DNA from: Allobosea robiniae
GTDB lineage: Bacteria; Pseudomonadota; Alphaproteobacteria; Rhizobiales; Beijerinckiaceae
Assembly: GCF_900102525.1 (NCBI RefSeq)
Contig: NZ_FNBZ01000003.1
Location: 1-64,000, forward strand
Length of the DNA stretch: 64,000 bases
Direction: 5' to 3'
A program made the position numbers and the translations under genes. The notes below the pieces were generated by a model. The model made no database searches. It worked only from the letters and a program-made list of their open reading frames with translations, and was not told where the DNA came from. Position 1 is the stretch's first letter. The number at the start of each line of letters is the position of its first letter. This document shows, piece by piece, positions 17,092-25,295 of the stretch.

Positions 17092-17862
17092 ATGCCACCT
17101 GCCGAGCTCGGCTCTGTAAAGTCCGCGATGCGGGTCCTCGACCTCTTCGAATATCTCCGCCGGTGGAATGCCGCGCAGACCCACACTCAAATTGCGGCTC
17201 AACTCGGGATCCCTAAAAGTAGCCTCACGCAGCTGCTCAAAACTTTGGTTAACCGCGGCTATCTCGAATATGACCCGATCGGAAAGGGGTATTTCCTCGG
17301 GCCGGCCGTGGTTGCCTTGGGCCAACGGAGTGCCGAGACACGCGACTTGGTCGAGGTCGCTGAAAACGTGCTCGCGGAAATCGCTAGAACGACGAGCGAG
17401 ACTTGCGCCCTGAATGTTCTCAAAGGAGACCATTCCGAAGTCATGGCGACGGCGAACGGCACCCATCGGTTGCATTATTCAATGCGCGTAGGCGACATGG
17501 CGCCGCTCTATGCGACATCGGGAGGAAAGGCTCTGCTTGCCTACCTGCCCGACGAGATGCGCCAGGATTATCTCTCTCGGGTACATTTCGAGGCGATTAC
17601 GCCTCGGACTATCGGAAGCGTGGCGGCGCTTGATAACGAGATTGCGGAGATCAGACGCGGCGGCGTCGCCTTCGTTACCGAAGAATTCACGCCGGGGATC
17701 GCGGGAATGGCCCTGCCGATCCTTAGCCGCTCAGGGTTTCCGCTTGCGGCCATCAACATCGCACTCCCGGTAGCGAGGTACGATGCGGAATTGAAGCAGC
17801 GCTGCCTCACAGCCTTGGAAATGGCCGTCAAGCTGATCAGACAACGTGCCGGAGTGGATTGA
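17092..17862 (+). CDS. IclR-family transcriptional regulator, copy 1
   Basis: A 256-residue IclR regulator. An N-terminal winged helix (AQTHTQIAAQLGIPKSSLTQ, then LLKTLVNRGYLEY) is followed by the GAF-like effector domain with LYATSGGKALLAYL. The start at 17092 has only a poor ribosome-binding site. It diverges from the hydroxyquinol operon and converges with an AroE-like gene; both promoters share a motif (16938 and 18730), suggesting it controls both. IclR regulators of aromatic catabolism such as PcaR/PcaU bind pathway acids. Confidence 0.87.
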   Translation: MPPAELGSVKSAMRVLDLFEYLRRWNAAQTHTQIAAQLGIPKSSLTQLLKTLVNRGYLEYDPIGKGYFLGPAVVALGQRSAETRDLVEVAENVLAEIARTTSETCALNVLKGDHSEVMATANGTHRLHYSMRVGDMAPLYATSGGKALLAYLPDEMRQDYLSRVHFEAITPRTIGSVAALDNEIAEIRRGGVAFVTEEFTPGIAGMALPILSRSGFPLAAINIALPVARYDAELKQRCLTALEMAVKLIRQRAGVD

Positions 17863-17888
17863 GCCTTACCCCTCCCGCAGTGAATTGT

Positions 17889-18689
17889 TCAGATCGCCTT
17901 GCCTTCGAGAAAGTCGAGCATCAATTCTCGCTGCGCCAGGAACATTCCGACGCCAGTCTGCGTGCGACAACCCATGCTTCGCGCGATTTCCAGCAAGGGA
18001 GATACCTCCGGCGCTGTGATCACGTCGCCGACGAAAATGCCGGATTTCAGCTTGTCGACCTCGACTGGCAGCGGATCGCCCGCCTTCATTCCCATCGGCG
18101 TCGCGTTGGCGACGATGTCGAACCCTGATGGATCCATCGAGCCCGCGCGAACCTTCCCGGGATGGACCTTGAGCAGCTTGGCGATCAGTCCATCGCGCCG
18201 AGCCGTGTCGCTATCGTGAATAGCCAGCTCAGCGACGCCTGAATCAAGCATTTGCAAGGCGATGGCGCTGCCTGCTCCGCCGGCGCCGATAAGCAGCGCG
18301 CGCTTCCCTTCCGGCTGGCAGCCCGTCTGCATCATGGCGCGGACAAAACCAAGCCCGTCGCTCATGTCTCCATACCAGCCTCCGTCTGGATGTCGTCTGA
18401 CGATATTCGTCGATTCAAGGAAATCCGCGCGCTCTGAAACGACTCTGCAATGCCGCCGGGCAGCGAATTTATGCGGGACGGTTGCGATGATGCCATCGAC
18501 GTTACGAATGGGCCCCAACGCATCGATGAAACGGTCGACGTCCTCCGGAAGAACGTGAATAGGGATTACGACGGCATTCCGGCCGCGTTCGGCGAAACCG
18601 CGCGTCATGCCGCCAGGTGCCTTCACCTGGGCGATAGGATGACCAATGATCACGAATACCCTTGTCTCGCCGCTGAGCATGTCCAGCAT
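17889..18689 (-). CDS. AroE-like dehydrogenase, divergent subfamily, copy 1
   Basis: A 266-residue shikimate-dehydrogenase homologue. The catalytic pair is kept: Lys74 (TVPHKF) and Asp111 (GDMSDG). The NADP loop is GAGGAGSAI. Where AroE has the shikimate-carboxylate Ser-x-Ser (HSxSP), this protein has AQVKAP (residues 20-25), and the Asn of N-V-T is lost. The start at 18689 follows AGGAG. It should oxidise a hydroxyl on an alicyclic ring, probably not shikimate itself. It shares these changes with the proteins at 35148 and 42794. Confidence 0.78.
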   Translation of the reverse strand: MLDMLSGETRVFVIIGHPIAQVKAPGGMTRGFAERGRNAVVIPIHVLPEDVDRFIDALGPIRNVDGIIATVPHKFAARRHCRVVSERADFLESTNIVRRHPDGGWYGDMSDGLGFVRAMMQTGCQPEGKRALLIGAGGAGSAIALQMLDSGVAELAIHDSDTARRDGLIAKLLKVHPGKVRAGSMDPSGFDIVANATPMGMKAGDPLPVEVDKLKSGIFVGDVITAPEVSPLLEIARSMGCRTQTGVGMFLAQRELMLDFLEGKAI

Positions 18690-18729
18690 GACGATCTCCT
18701 GTTCCGGGTCACAGCAATTGATCGCATCT

Positions 18730-18753
18730 ATGAACTGATTTATAGGTAAGAAC
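18730..18753 (-). promoter_or_regulatory. repeat of the 16.9-kb regulatory motif
   Basis: Read on the minus strand, GTTCTTA (18753-18747) is followed after exactly 11 bases by GTTCAT (18735-18730). The same two words with the same spacing occur at 16939-16962. The site sits between the AroE-like gene (minus) and the TIM-barrel gene (plus). A common regulator, most simply the IclR protein at 17092, is inferred. Confidence 0.35.
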
Positions 18754-18802
18754 AATAGAGGCGACGCGGTCAGGCGCCCTGATCGATTCTGGGAGCGCCA
18801 CG

Positions 18803-19603
18803 ATGCTGTCCCTTGCACATCTCACATTCATGCATGCAGGTCCGCTGGAGCTGATCTCGCTCGCCGAAGCAGGCGGTTTCGACGCCGTGGGGCTTCGTCT
18901 GATCGACCCCGCACCCGAGGGACGCTTCTTCCCGATCGTCACGGATGCCGACCTGCGCCGTGAGGTCAAAGCATCCTTGCAAACGAGCGGGCTCACGCTG
19001 CTGGATGTCGAGGCCGTCTGGCTATGGCCACAGACACAACCACAGCTCCTGCGGCCGGTGCTCGAAACCGGAGCGGAGTTAGGGGCTCGCAATCTGCTGG
19101 TCGCCGGCAATGATCCGGACAGGAACAGGATGACGGATCGGCTGGCTGAATGCTGCTCGATGGCGCGCGAGTACGGCATGGGCGTCGGGTTCGAGTTCAT
19201 TCCTTATACGGCGCTGAATTCGCTGCTGTATGCGAGTTCGATCCTGAAGGATGCCGGGCAGGACAATGCTGGCCTTCTCGTCGACGCTCTGCATCTCAAT
19301 CGCTCCGGAGGGGACGCTTCCGATCTTGCCGCTATAGACCCTGAGCTCGTTGCCTATGGTCATCTCTGTGATGCACCCGCTGCGTCTCCGGGCGAAGACG
19401 GCTTGCGCACCGAGGCGCGTGAAGCCAGGCTCTATCCCGGTGACGGTGGCCTTTCGCTTTCGGCCTTCCTGAGCGCTTTGCCCCCAGGAAGACCGGTCGC
19501 GCTGGAAGCTCCGAGTCGGGCCTATGGTGACAACGACCTTGAGAAGGCACGGCGCGCCGGTGCTGCGTGCAGGGCCTTGCTCGCAAGCGTCGGACGTTCC
19601 TGA
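18803..19603 (+). CDS. xylose-isomerase-like TIM-barrel protein, copy 1
   Basis: A 266-residue AP-endonuclease-2/sugar-isomerase-type TIM barrel. Likely metal ligands are Glu131 (GFEFIPY), Asp161 (LLVDALHLNRSG), His187 (YGHLCDAP) and Glu235 (ALEAPSR). The Glu-Asp-His-Glu set is typical of epimerases and isomerases; the two relatives here have Gln at the third position. It diverges from the AroE-like gene, with 113 bases between starts. It may isomerise or dehydrate a keto-polyol ring. The substrate is unknown. Confidence 0.72.
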   Translation: MLSLAHLTFMHAGPLELISLAEAGGFDAVGLRLIDPAPEGRFFPIVTDADLRREVKASLQTSGLTLLDVEAVWLWPQTQPQLLRPVLETGAELGARNLLVAGNDPDRNRMTDRLAECCSMAREYGMGVGFEFIPYTALNSLLYASSILKDAGQDNAGLLVDALHLNRSGGDASDLAAIDPELVAYGHLCDAPAASPGEDGLRTEAREARLYPGDGGLSLSAFLSALPPGRPVALEAPSRAYGDNDLEKARRAGAACRALLASVGRS

Positions 19604-19664
19604 CCTCGAAAGATCGCAAGCGCGCTGAGTGACCAGCATCGTTATGGCATGGCGAGCGCTTGCA

Positions 19665-20528
19665 TCAACCGGCTGCGGCATTGCCTGCTGCTCGCCGGGC
19701 GGCGAAGCGAACGATGTGTTCGGCGGCGCTGGCCACCTTTTCCTTCAAGGTCAGGGCCGCCTCGCTCGCCACCGGCGTTTCGATCGCCATCTGTGGCCCG
19801 TTCGGCAGGACATCCAGCAATGCGTTCAATGGGATGACGCCGTCACCCAGATGCAGGCGTCCTCCCCGCGCCTCGGTGGGAAGATCTTCAAGCCTTGGCA
19901 CCTGCGGACCAGCGTCGCACAGCTGAATATAGGCGATGCGCGATGCCGGGACCGCGGCGATCTGCTCGGGAGTTCCTCCGGTGCGATGGAAATGCAGCAC
20001 GTCGAAAATGATGCCGGCGTTGCCGACACCGGCCGCGTCGATCAGTGCTAGCGCAGCGCCGAGGTCGGGGATGTCACGATAGCGCATGAACTCGACCCCG
20101 ACATGCAGCCCGAAGCGCTTGGCCTGTTCGCAAAGCTGCGAGAACAAGTCGATCCGCTCGGCCTCGGACAGAAAAGTGTCGTTGCCAACGACCTCCGTTC
20201 CGATCGACGAGATATGCGTGGCTCCGAGCTCGGCGCCTGTTTCGAGCGCCGGGATGAAGCTCGCCGCATTGACGCCGGGCCGTAACACGAAGGCCTCGAC
20301 ATCAAACACCTTGACGCCGGTCGCTTTCGAGGCGGCCTTGACGGCCCGGATCGTCTCGGGCCGCTGGATGATTTCATGGCTCAACGGCTTGTTCATCGCC
20401 GTGCGCAGCACCAGCCCGGCCGCGCCGAACCCGCTTTCGCCTGCTGCCTCAATGAGTGCGACGGGATCGCCACCTCCCACCGTGAGGTTGGCGATGGAGA
20501 AATCATGCAGGTTCAGTGCGTGAGCCAT
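19665..20528 (-). CDS. xylose-isomerase-like TIM-barrel protein, copy 2
   Basis: A 287-residue protein of the same fold. The ligand set reads Glu (GVEFMRYRD), Asp (IIFDVLHFHRTGG), Gln (AYIQLCDAG) and Glu (AIETPVAS). Glu-Asp-Gln-Glu is, as far as I recall, the set used by 3-dehydroshikimate dehydratases AsbF and QuiC, so a dehydratase acting on a ring ketone is plausible. It ends the minus-strand operon with the iron/polyamine-type ABC transporter. A gap of 61 bases separates it from the convergent TIM-barrel gene, and no convincing terminator was found. Confidence 0.72.
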   Translation of the reverse strand: MAHALNLHDFSIANLTVGGGDPVALIEAAGESGFGAAGLVLRTAMNKPLSHEIIQRPETIRAVKAASKATGVKVFDVEAFVLRPGVNAASFIPALETGAELGATHISSIGTEVVGNDTFLSEAERIDLFSQLCEQAKRFGLHVGVEFMRYRDIPDLGAALALIDAAGVGNAGIIFDVLHFHRTGGTPEQIAAVPASRIAYIQLCDAGPQVPRLEDLPTEARGGRLHLGDGVIPLNALLDVLPNGPQMAIETPVASEAALTLKEKVASAAEHIVRFAARRAAGNAAAG

Positions 20529-20603
20529 GGGTGTCGCCCGAGTTGAACAGAGAAGGCGATCCCCGCCACGTCGGCTGTCCAGCCGCGCGGCGGAGTCGAT
20601 GCG

Positions 20604-21668
20604 TCAGCGAATGTTGAAGCCCGTGCTGGCGGACCACCATTTGAGGATCGCATCGCGGTCCTTGAGCGCCTGGACAAGGTCGAGCTTGAGCTGCTTTGCC
20701 TCCTCCAGCGACGGTAGCCCATCCGGTGATGCGAGATCCTTGCGAACCGAGTAGGCCTTCGCCTGGAGCAGGTCGGTCTGGGCCTGCTTGCCGAGCGCAT
20801 GCTCGACGAACAACTTCGCCGCGTTGGGATGCGGAGCCATCTTGCTGACCGCGACCGCATTGAACTGCGCGACAGCACCAGATTCGGGAATCTTCACCGC
20901 GACCGGAACGCCCTGACCGAGCAATCCGGCAGTGGCGTTCGAATTTGTGAAAAAGTCGATCGGGCGCTCCCCGGTCTGCAGCTTCGTGGTCAGCACACCC
21001 ATCGATGCGACGAGCTCAGTGTTGATCTTGCGCAGCCCCTTGAGGATAGCCCCGCCCTTGTCCTGGCCGTAGTGCTGGTAGAGCGCGGCGATGACAGCGA
21101 AGGTCGCCGAAGACGAGGCCGGGTTCGTGGTTGCAACGAGACCGTCCCATGCAGCGGGTGGCTCGATATAATCCGTCCAATCTCTGGGCGTCGGGTTCTT
21201 GCCGATCTGGTCTTTGTGCCAGGCGAAGAGGCAAAGCTGCCCGTTGCCGCGGAAATAATTGCCGGTGGCGGGGATCGCTGAGCTGAGCAGGCTGGCCTTC
21301 TCGCCGAAATTGATCGGGCCAAGCATGCCGGCGCCGTCCGCGGTGATGATCGTGTCTTCGGCCTGCCAGAACACATCCATGACCGGCCGCTCGGCCCGGT
21401 TTTCCGAGATAAAACGGTTGAGGATCTGCCAGGCGTCGCCCGTCGCCGTGGTGACCTTGATCTTCGGATATGCGGCGTTGAAGCTCTTCACCATGATCTG
21501 CACGGTGAAGAGATCGCCATAGATGACCAGCTGCCCTTCCTTTTCCGCGGCTTCGACGAGGGCAGCATCGGAGGTCTGCGCCACCGCCCCTCGGCCTGCG
21601 AGAGCCAACGCCGCAGATGACATCGCTGCCGTGCGAAGCAAGGTCCGGCGATCGATCTTGTAGCTCAT
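20604..21668 (-). CDS. ABC transporter substrate-binding protein (Fbp/Pot type)
   Basis: A 354-residue periplasmic binding protein with a twin-arginine signal (DRRTLLRTAAMSSAALALAG, cleavage after AVAQ). The domain starts LVEAAEKEGQLVIYGDLF, a hallmark of iron, thiamine and phosphonate-type binding proteins (AfuA/FbpA-like). It is read together with the ATPase and double permease at 22470-25170, an EthD-like gene lying between. The ligand is not evident; the operon context suggests an organic acid or cyclitol rather than iron. Confidence 0.82.
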   Translation of the reverse strand: MSYKIDRRTLLRTAAMSSAALALAGRGAVAQTSDAALVEAAEKEGQLVIYGDLFTVQIMVKSFNAAYPKIKVTTATGDAWQILNRFISENRAERPVMDVFWQAEDTIITADGAGMLGPINFGEKASLLSSAIPATGNYFRGNGQLCLFAWHKDQIGKNPTPRDWTDYIEPPAAWDGLVATTNPASSSATFAVIAALYQHYGQDKGGAILKGLRKINTELVASMGVLTTKLQTGERPIDFFTNSNATAGLLGQGVPVAVKIPESGAVAQFNAVAVSKMAPHPNAAKLFVEHALGKQAQTDLLQAKAYSVRKDLASPDGLPSLEEAKQLKLDLVQALKDRDAILKWWSASTGFNIR

Positions 21669-21721
21669 CTCATTCCTCCCTTTGGTTTCTGACGGCCGAT
21701 TGGTTCGTTGCCGTTGCGGCG

Positions 21722-22438
21722 TCAGGGTTGCTGCGGATCGACCTCATGGTCGCGGCGGTGATGACGCAAACCGGGCACCTCGGCGTAATCGAGTGCGTAG
21801 CTAAAGCCGTAGTGCCCCGCCGAGCGGATCGTCCCGGCTTGGCTGAGGATTTCGGTTATCGACGCGAATTCGCCCGCCATCCGCCAGCGCGAGAACCCTT
21901 CGACAACAGCAATGCCGAGCCGCTCGTCACCGGGCGGGCAGGGGGGTGGCACCCCGCCCGCGCGGATCGGCACCCCCCAATCGACCGCGCCGATATGGGC
22001 CGCCGTGACCGAAAGAAGGCATGTCAATCGATCGGCGATTTGTGCGGGCGCGCCGTCTTCGGCACGCAAATCGAGCAGGAAGGTCGCTACGGCACTGCCG
22101 GTTCCGGCCCCGGCGCTGCCAAGAACGCGGCAATGGTGGGCGATGCGGTCGCGATAATGCGGGCGGATGGCCTTGAAAAACTCTGTCTCGAAGACCTTGC
22201 GCTCGGCCGCACCCGGGCCGGTGAGGCGATCCAGATCCCTCATGCCGTAGAATGCGAAGTTCGGCGGCAGGATGCCTTGTCCCTCGCCATAGCGTCTCGC
22301 CCAGAGAATGCCGCCTTCACCGAGATAGGCGAGATGCTCCGCAAGGTGGTCACGCGCATGCATCAGCTCGAAAGCCGCGGCCACGTCGGGAGCGATGCCA
22401 GCCCACATGGCGAAGAAGCCGTTTCCCGCCTTCAGCAT
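21722..22438 (-). CDS. EthD-like protein, degenerate copy 3
   Basis: A 238-residue protein distantly related to the copies at 11753, 13529 and 26706. The N-terminal layout GNGFFAMWAGIAPDVAAAFE is like theirs, but the conserved motif has decayed to MHARDHLAEHLAYLGEGG (Glu-His replaced by Asp-His; Pro-Glu-Arg lost). The C-terminal YGFSYALDYAEVPG matches the terminal motif of the family. It is embedded in the ABC transporter operon between the binding protein and ATPase genes. The function is unknown and may have diverged. Confidence 0.55.
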   Translation of the reverse strand: MLKAGNGFFAMWAGIAPDVAAAFELMHARDHLAEHLAYLGEGGILWARRYGEGQGILPPNFAFYGMRDLDRLTGPGAAERKVFETEFFKAIRPHYRDRIAHHCRVLGSAGAGTGSAVATFLLDLRAEDGAPAQIADRLTCLLSVTAAHIGAVDWGVPIRAGGVPPPCPPGDERLGIAVVEGFSRWRMAGEFASITEILSQAGTIRSAGHYGFSYALDYAEVPGLRHHRRDHEVDPQQP

Positions 22439-22469
22439 GGCCTCGTATCCTCGAGCGGAAGCACGGAGA

Positions 22470-23540
22470 TCATGCAGCCTCCGCGATCAGGTGCAGGTAT
22501 TCGGGCTCGACGGTGAGGCTCAACCCTTCGCCGGTGCAGAAGCTGCGCATGCCCAGGGTCATCACAGTGAGCCGGCCGATCGGTGTTTGGACGAGCAGTT
22601 CTCGCCGGTCGCCGATGAAGGTTGTTTCCTCCACACGCCCCGTTAGTCCTTCCGCATCAACCGGGCCGATGCGCCATGCCTCCGGCCGGACCATAGCCAG
22701 AGCGCGCCCTCCGCCATCCATTCCAGACACTTGGCCGCTCGCAAGGACGTGTCCGCCGTCGGCGACGACCTCGAGCCCGCCCGCGGTCGGGCGGGCGGTG
22801 ACGGGAAACAGATTGGCCTTGCCCAGGAAGTCGGCGACGTATCGGACTTGTGGCCGGAAATAGAGTTCCTCCGGAGCGCCGCGCTGTACGATCTTGCCCT
22901 TGTCGAACAGAATGATCTCGTCGGCGAGCGACATGGCCTCTTCCTGATCGTGGGTCACAAAGAGGATCGTCGCGCCGAGCCTTCTTTGCAGTTGCCTGAT
23001 CTCATGCCGCATCTCGATGCGCAGCTTGGCGTCGAGGTTCGAGAGCGGCTCATCCATCAGGATCAACCGCGGGTCGGCCACGAGGCAGCGCGCGATGGAA
23101 ACGCGCTGCTGCTGTCCGCCGGAGAGCTGCGTCGCGCCGCGGTCGATCTGCTGACCCAGTCCGACCGAGGTCAATGTGGCGCGGGCTCGCTCCGCCACCT
23201 CGGCCGCCGGACGCTTCTTCGCCCGCAGCGGCAATGCGACGTTCTCCAGGACCGTCATATGCGGCCAGATCGCATAGGACTGAAAAACCATGCCCAGATC
23301 GCGCCGCGCCGGTGGCAGGTCGATACCGCGGGCGGAGGCGAAGACGGTCTGGCCGCCTATCGAGATCTGTCCCGAGGTCGGCTGCTCAAGTCCGGCGATA
23401 CAGCGCAGGGTGGTCGTCTTGCCGCAGCCGCTGGCTCCGAGGAGCACCGAGATCGCGCCTTCGCGGAACTCGATAGACAGATCGTCGATCGCTCGCACGG
23501 AGCCGAAATGCTTTGACAGGCTTGAGACGACGACGCTCAT
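22470..23540 (-). CDS. ABC transporter ATPase (PotA/FbpC type)
   Basis: A 356-residue ATPase with Walker A GASGCGKTT, Q-loop MVFQSYAIWPH, signature LSGGQQQR, Walker B LILMDEPLSNLDA, switch His in VTHDQEEA and a C-terminal TOBE domain from about residue 260. This is the standard architecture of the carbohydrate/iron/polyamine import group. It lies 16 bases upstream of nothing but the permease stop on the same strand and energises that permease. Confidence 0.9.
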   Translation of the reverse strand: MSVVVSSLSKHFGSVRAIDDLSIEFREGAISVLLGASGCGKTTTLRCIAGLEQPTSGQISIGGQTVFASARGIDLPPARRDLGMVFQSYAIWPHMTVLENVALPLRAKKRPAAEVAERARATLTSVGLGQQIDRGATQLSGGQQQRVSIARCLVADPRLILMDEPLSNLDAKLRIEMRHEIRQLQRRLGATILFVTHDQEEAMSLADEIILFDKGKIVQRGAPEELYFRPQVRYVADFLGKANLFPVTARPTAGGLEVVADGGHVLASGQVSGMDGGGRALAMVRPEAWRIGPVDAEGLTGRVEETTFIGDRRELLVQTPIGRLTVMTLGMRSFCTGEGLSLTVEPEYLHLIAEAA

Positions 23541-23556
23541 CCGAATGGATCCGATC

Positions 23557-25170
23557 TCATGGCACCACCATGGCTTTGCGGCGGTTGATCAGGCCCACGG
23601 CCGCCATTACCCCCACCCCCATCACGAGCTGCAGCAGCGAAAGCGCCGCGACCTGCGAAAATTGCCCGATCGACCAGGTGTCGAAGGAGAGAATCGAGAG
23701 TGTGCGTGTTTCCGCCGTGTAGAGCGGCAGAACGATCGAAAGCTCGGAAACGAAGATGCTGTAGACCATCACCCAACTGGCCACGATGCTCGGCAGGACG
23801 AGCGGCAGCGTGATCCTGCGCAGCGTGCCCGCCCAGCTCAGGCCGCAGATGCGCGCGCTCTCCTCCAGTTCGGGGTGGACCTGGATCAGGCTGCTCGAAA
23901 TCGAACGTACCGAGTAGCTGGCATAGCGCCCGATCAGCGCCACGATGATGATCCAGATCGTTCCGTAGAGTCCCCCCGGTACCCAGAGCCAGAAGAAGAA
24001 GACACCGAGCGCGAAAGCGAGACTGGGGACCGACATCGGCAGCAGGACCACGTCTTCGATCAGCTGCTTGCCCAGCATGCGTGAGCGGGTCGTCACCCAC
24101 GCGATCAGGATTCCGAGGACCGTCGTTGCCGTCGCCGCGACCACGGTGATGATCAGCGAGTTGGCGAGAGTGGTGCGAACGTCGACGGTCTCGACCAGAA
24201 ACTGCATATGCTTCCAGGTGAAGATCCCGGACCATGCGTAGGTCGAGAAGGCCGCGGCCGTGATCAGCGCCACAGGTGCCAGCACCGTCAGAACGAGATA
24301 GAGCCAGATCACCGCCGCGACCGCGATGCGCAAGCTGCCGAGCATCACGAGCCGGGACTTGAACCCCTTGCCGCTGAGCGTGACGTAGGACCGGCCGCGC
24401 AGCATGCGGCGCTGAATCGCGTTGGCACAGACGGAGAGCAGCATCAGGTAGATCGCCAGAACAGCAACGATGCCGGCGTCCGGCGGATATTGTTGCAGTT
24501 CGAGATAGATGCGCGAGGTGACGAGATAGATCTCGCGGGCCATGCCGAGCAGGACCGGCGTCCCGAAGAGTCCGATGCCCACGACGAAGGCGAGGACCGC
24601 GCCCGACAGGATCGCTGGCGCGACGACGGGCAAGGTTATCACCAGCATGGTGCGCAGGCGGCTCAAGCCGGCGACCTGGCCCGCCTCCTCAAGGGTCGGA
24701 TCCATATTCCGGAGCGCGCCGGCGACGATCATCATCACGTAAGGGGCGATGTAGATGCCCATCACCCAGATGATTCCGAGATAGGAATAGACGTTGAAGG
24801 GCTGACCGAGGTCGAGCCAGCGGAAGGACAGATTCAGGAGACCGATGCGCGGTGCGCCGATGAGGATCCAGGCGAAAGCGCCGATGAAAGGCGGGATGAA
24901 AATCGGCATCGCCGCCGCCTTTTCGAGGAATTGACGGCCCGGCACATCCGTGCGCACCAGGCACCAGGCCAGCAGCGTGCCGATGACGGCCGCGAGCAGC
25001 ATCGAACCGATCGAGACAACGAGCGTATTGCCCATCGCGACCCAATAGCTCGCATCGCCCAGCACCTTCTGAAAGGACCCCAGGCTGGCGGATGATCGTC
25101 CGCCCTCCACCGCGACGAAACCTCGCAAGATGAGCGCGAGCAAGGGCAGCACGACCAGGACGGCCAGCAC
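23557..25170 (-). CDS. ABC transporter double permease (FbpB type); start uncertain
   Basis: A permease of at least 537 residues with two tandem MetI-like units, each with an EAA loop (LEEAGQVAGLSRLRTM and LEESARICGLSWAGTL), as in FbpB/SfuB-type iron and 2-aminoethylphosphonate permeases. The first usable start is GTG at 25170, inside a hydrophobic helix. The frame stays open for another 40-odd codons toward 25299 and encodes a plausible cytoplasmic lead (PHRSWSPRLAQRLGW), but contains no ATG, GTG or TTG. A CTG near 25299 is the only near-cognate candidate, so the true N-terminus is probably upstream. Confidence 0.83.
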   Translation of the reverse strand: MLAVLVVLPLLALILRGFVAVEGGRSSASLGSFQKVLGDASYWVAMGNTLVVSIGSMLLAAVIGTLLAWCLVRTDVPGRQFLEKAAAMPIFIPPFIGAFAWILIGAPRIGLLNLSFRWLDLGQPFNVYSYLGIIWVMGIYIAPYVMMIVAGALRNMDPTLEEAGQVAGLSRLRTMLVITLPVVAPAILSGAVLAFVVGIGLFGTPVLLGMAREIYLVTSRIYLELQQYPPDAGIVAVLAIYLMLLSVCANAIQRRMLRGRSYVTLSGKGFKSRLVMLGSLRIAVAAVIWLYLVLTVLAPVALITAAAFSTYAWSGIFTWKHMQFLVETVDVRTTLANSLIITVVAATATTVLGILIAWVTTRSRMLGKQLIEDVVLLPMSVPSLAFALGVFFFWLWVPGGLYGTIWIIIVALIGRYASYSVRSISSSLIQVHPELEESARICGLSWAGTLRRITLPLVLPSIVASWVMVYSIFVSELSIVLPLYTAETRTLSILSFDTWSIGQFSQVAALSLLQLVMGVGVMAAVGLINRRKAMVVP

Positions 25171-25295
25171 CGCCAGTAGAAGCGCAAGCCAGCCAAGCCT
25201 CTGCGCCAGCCGAGGTGACCAGGAGCGATGAGGCGGCTCGGCCGCGACAGGGAGTGCGCTCTGAGAGATGGCTTCGTTTCCTGTACGGGGTTCAG

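Noticed and set aside
19616-19663. Inverted repeat GCAAGCGC...GCGCTTGC between convergent TIM-barrel genes as a terminator
   Set aside because: The loop is 32 bases and no T-run follows on either strand.
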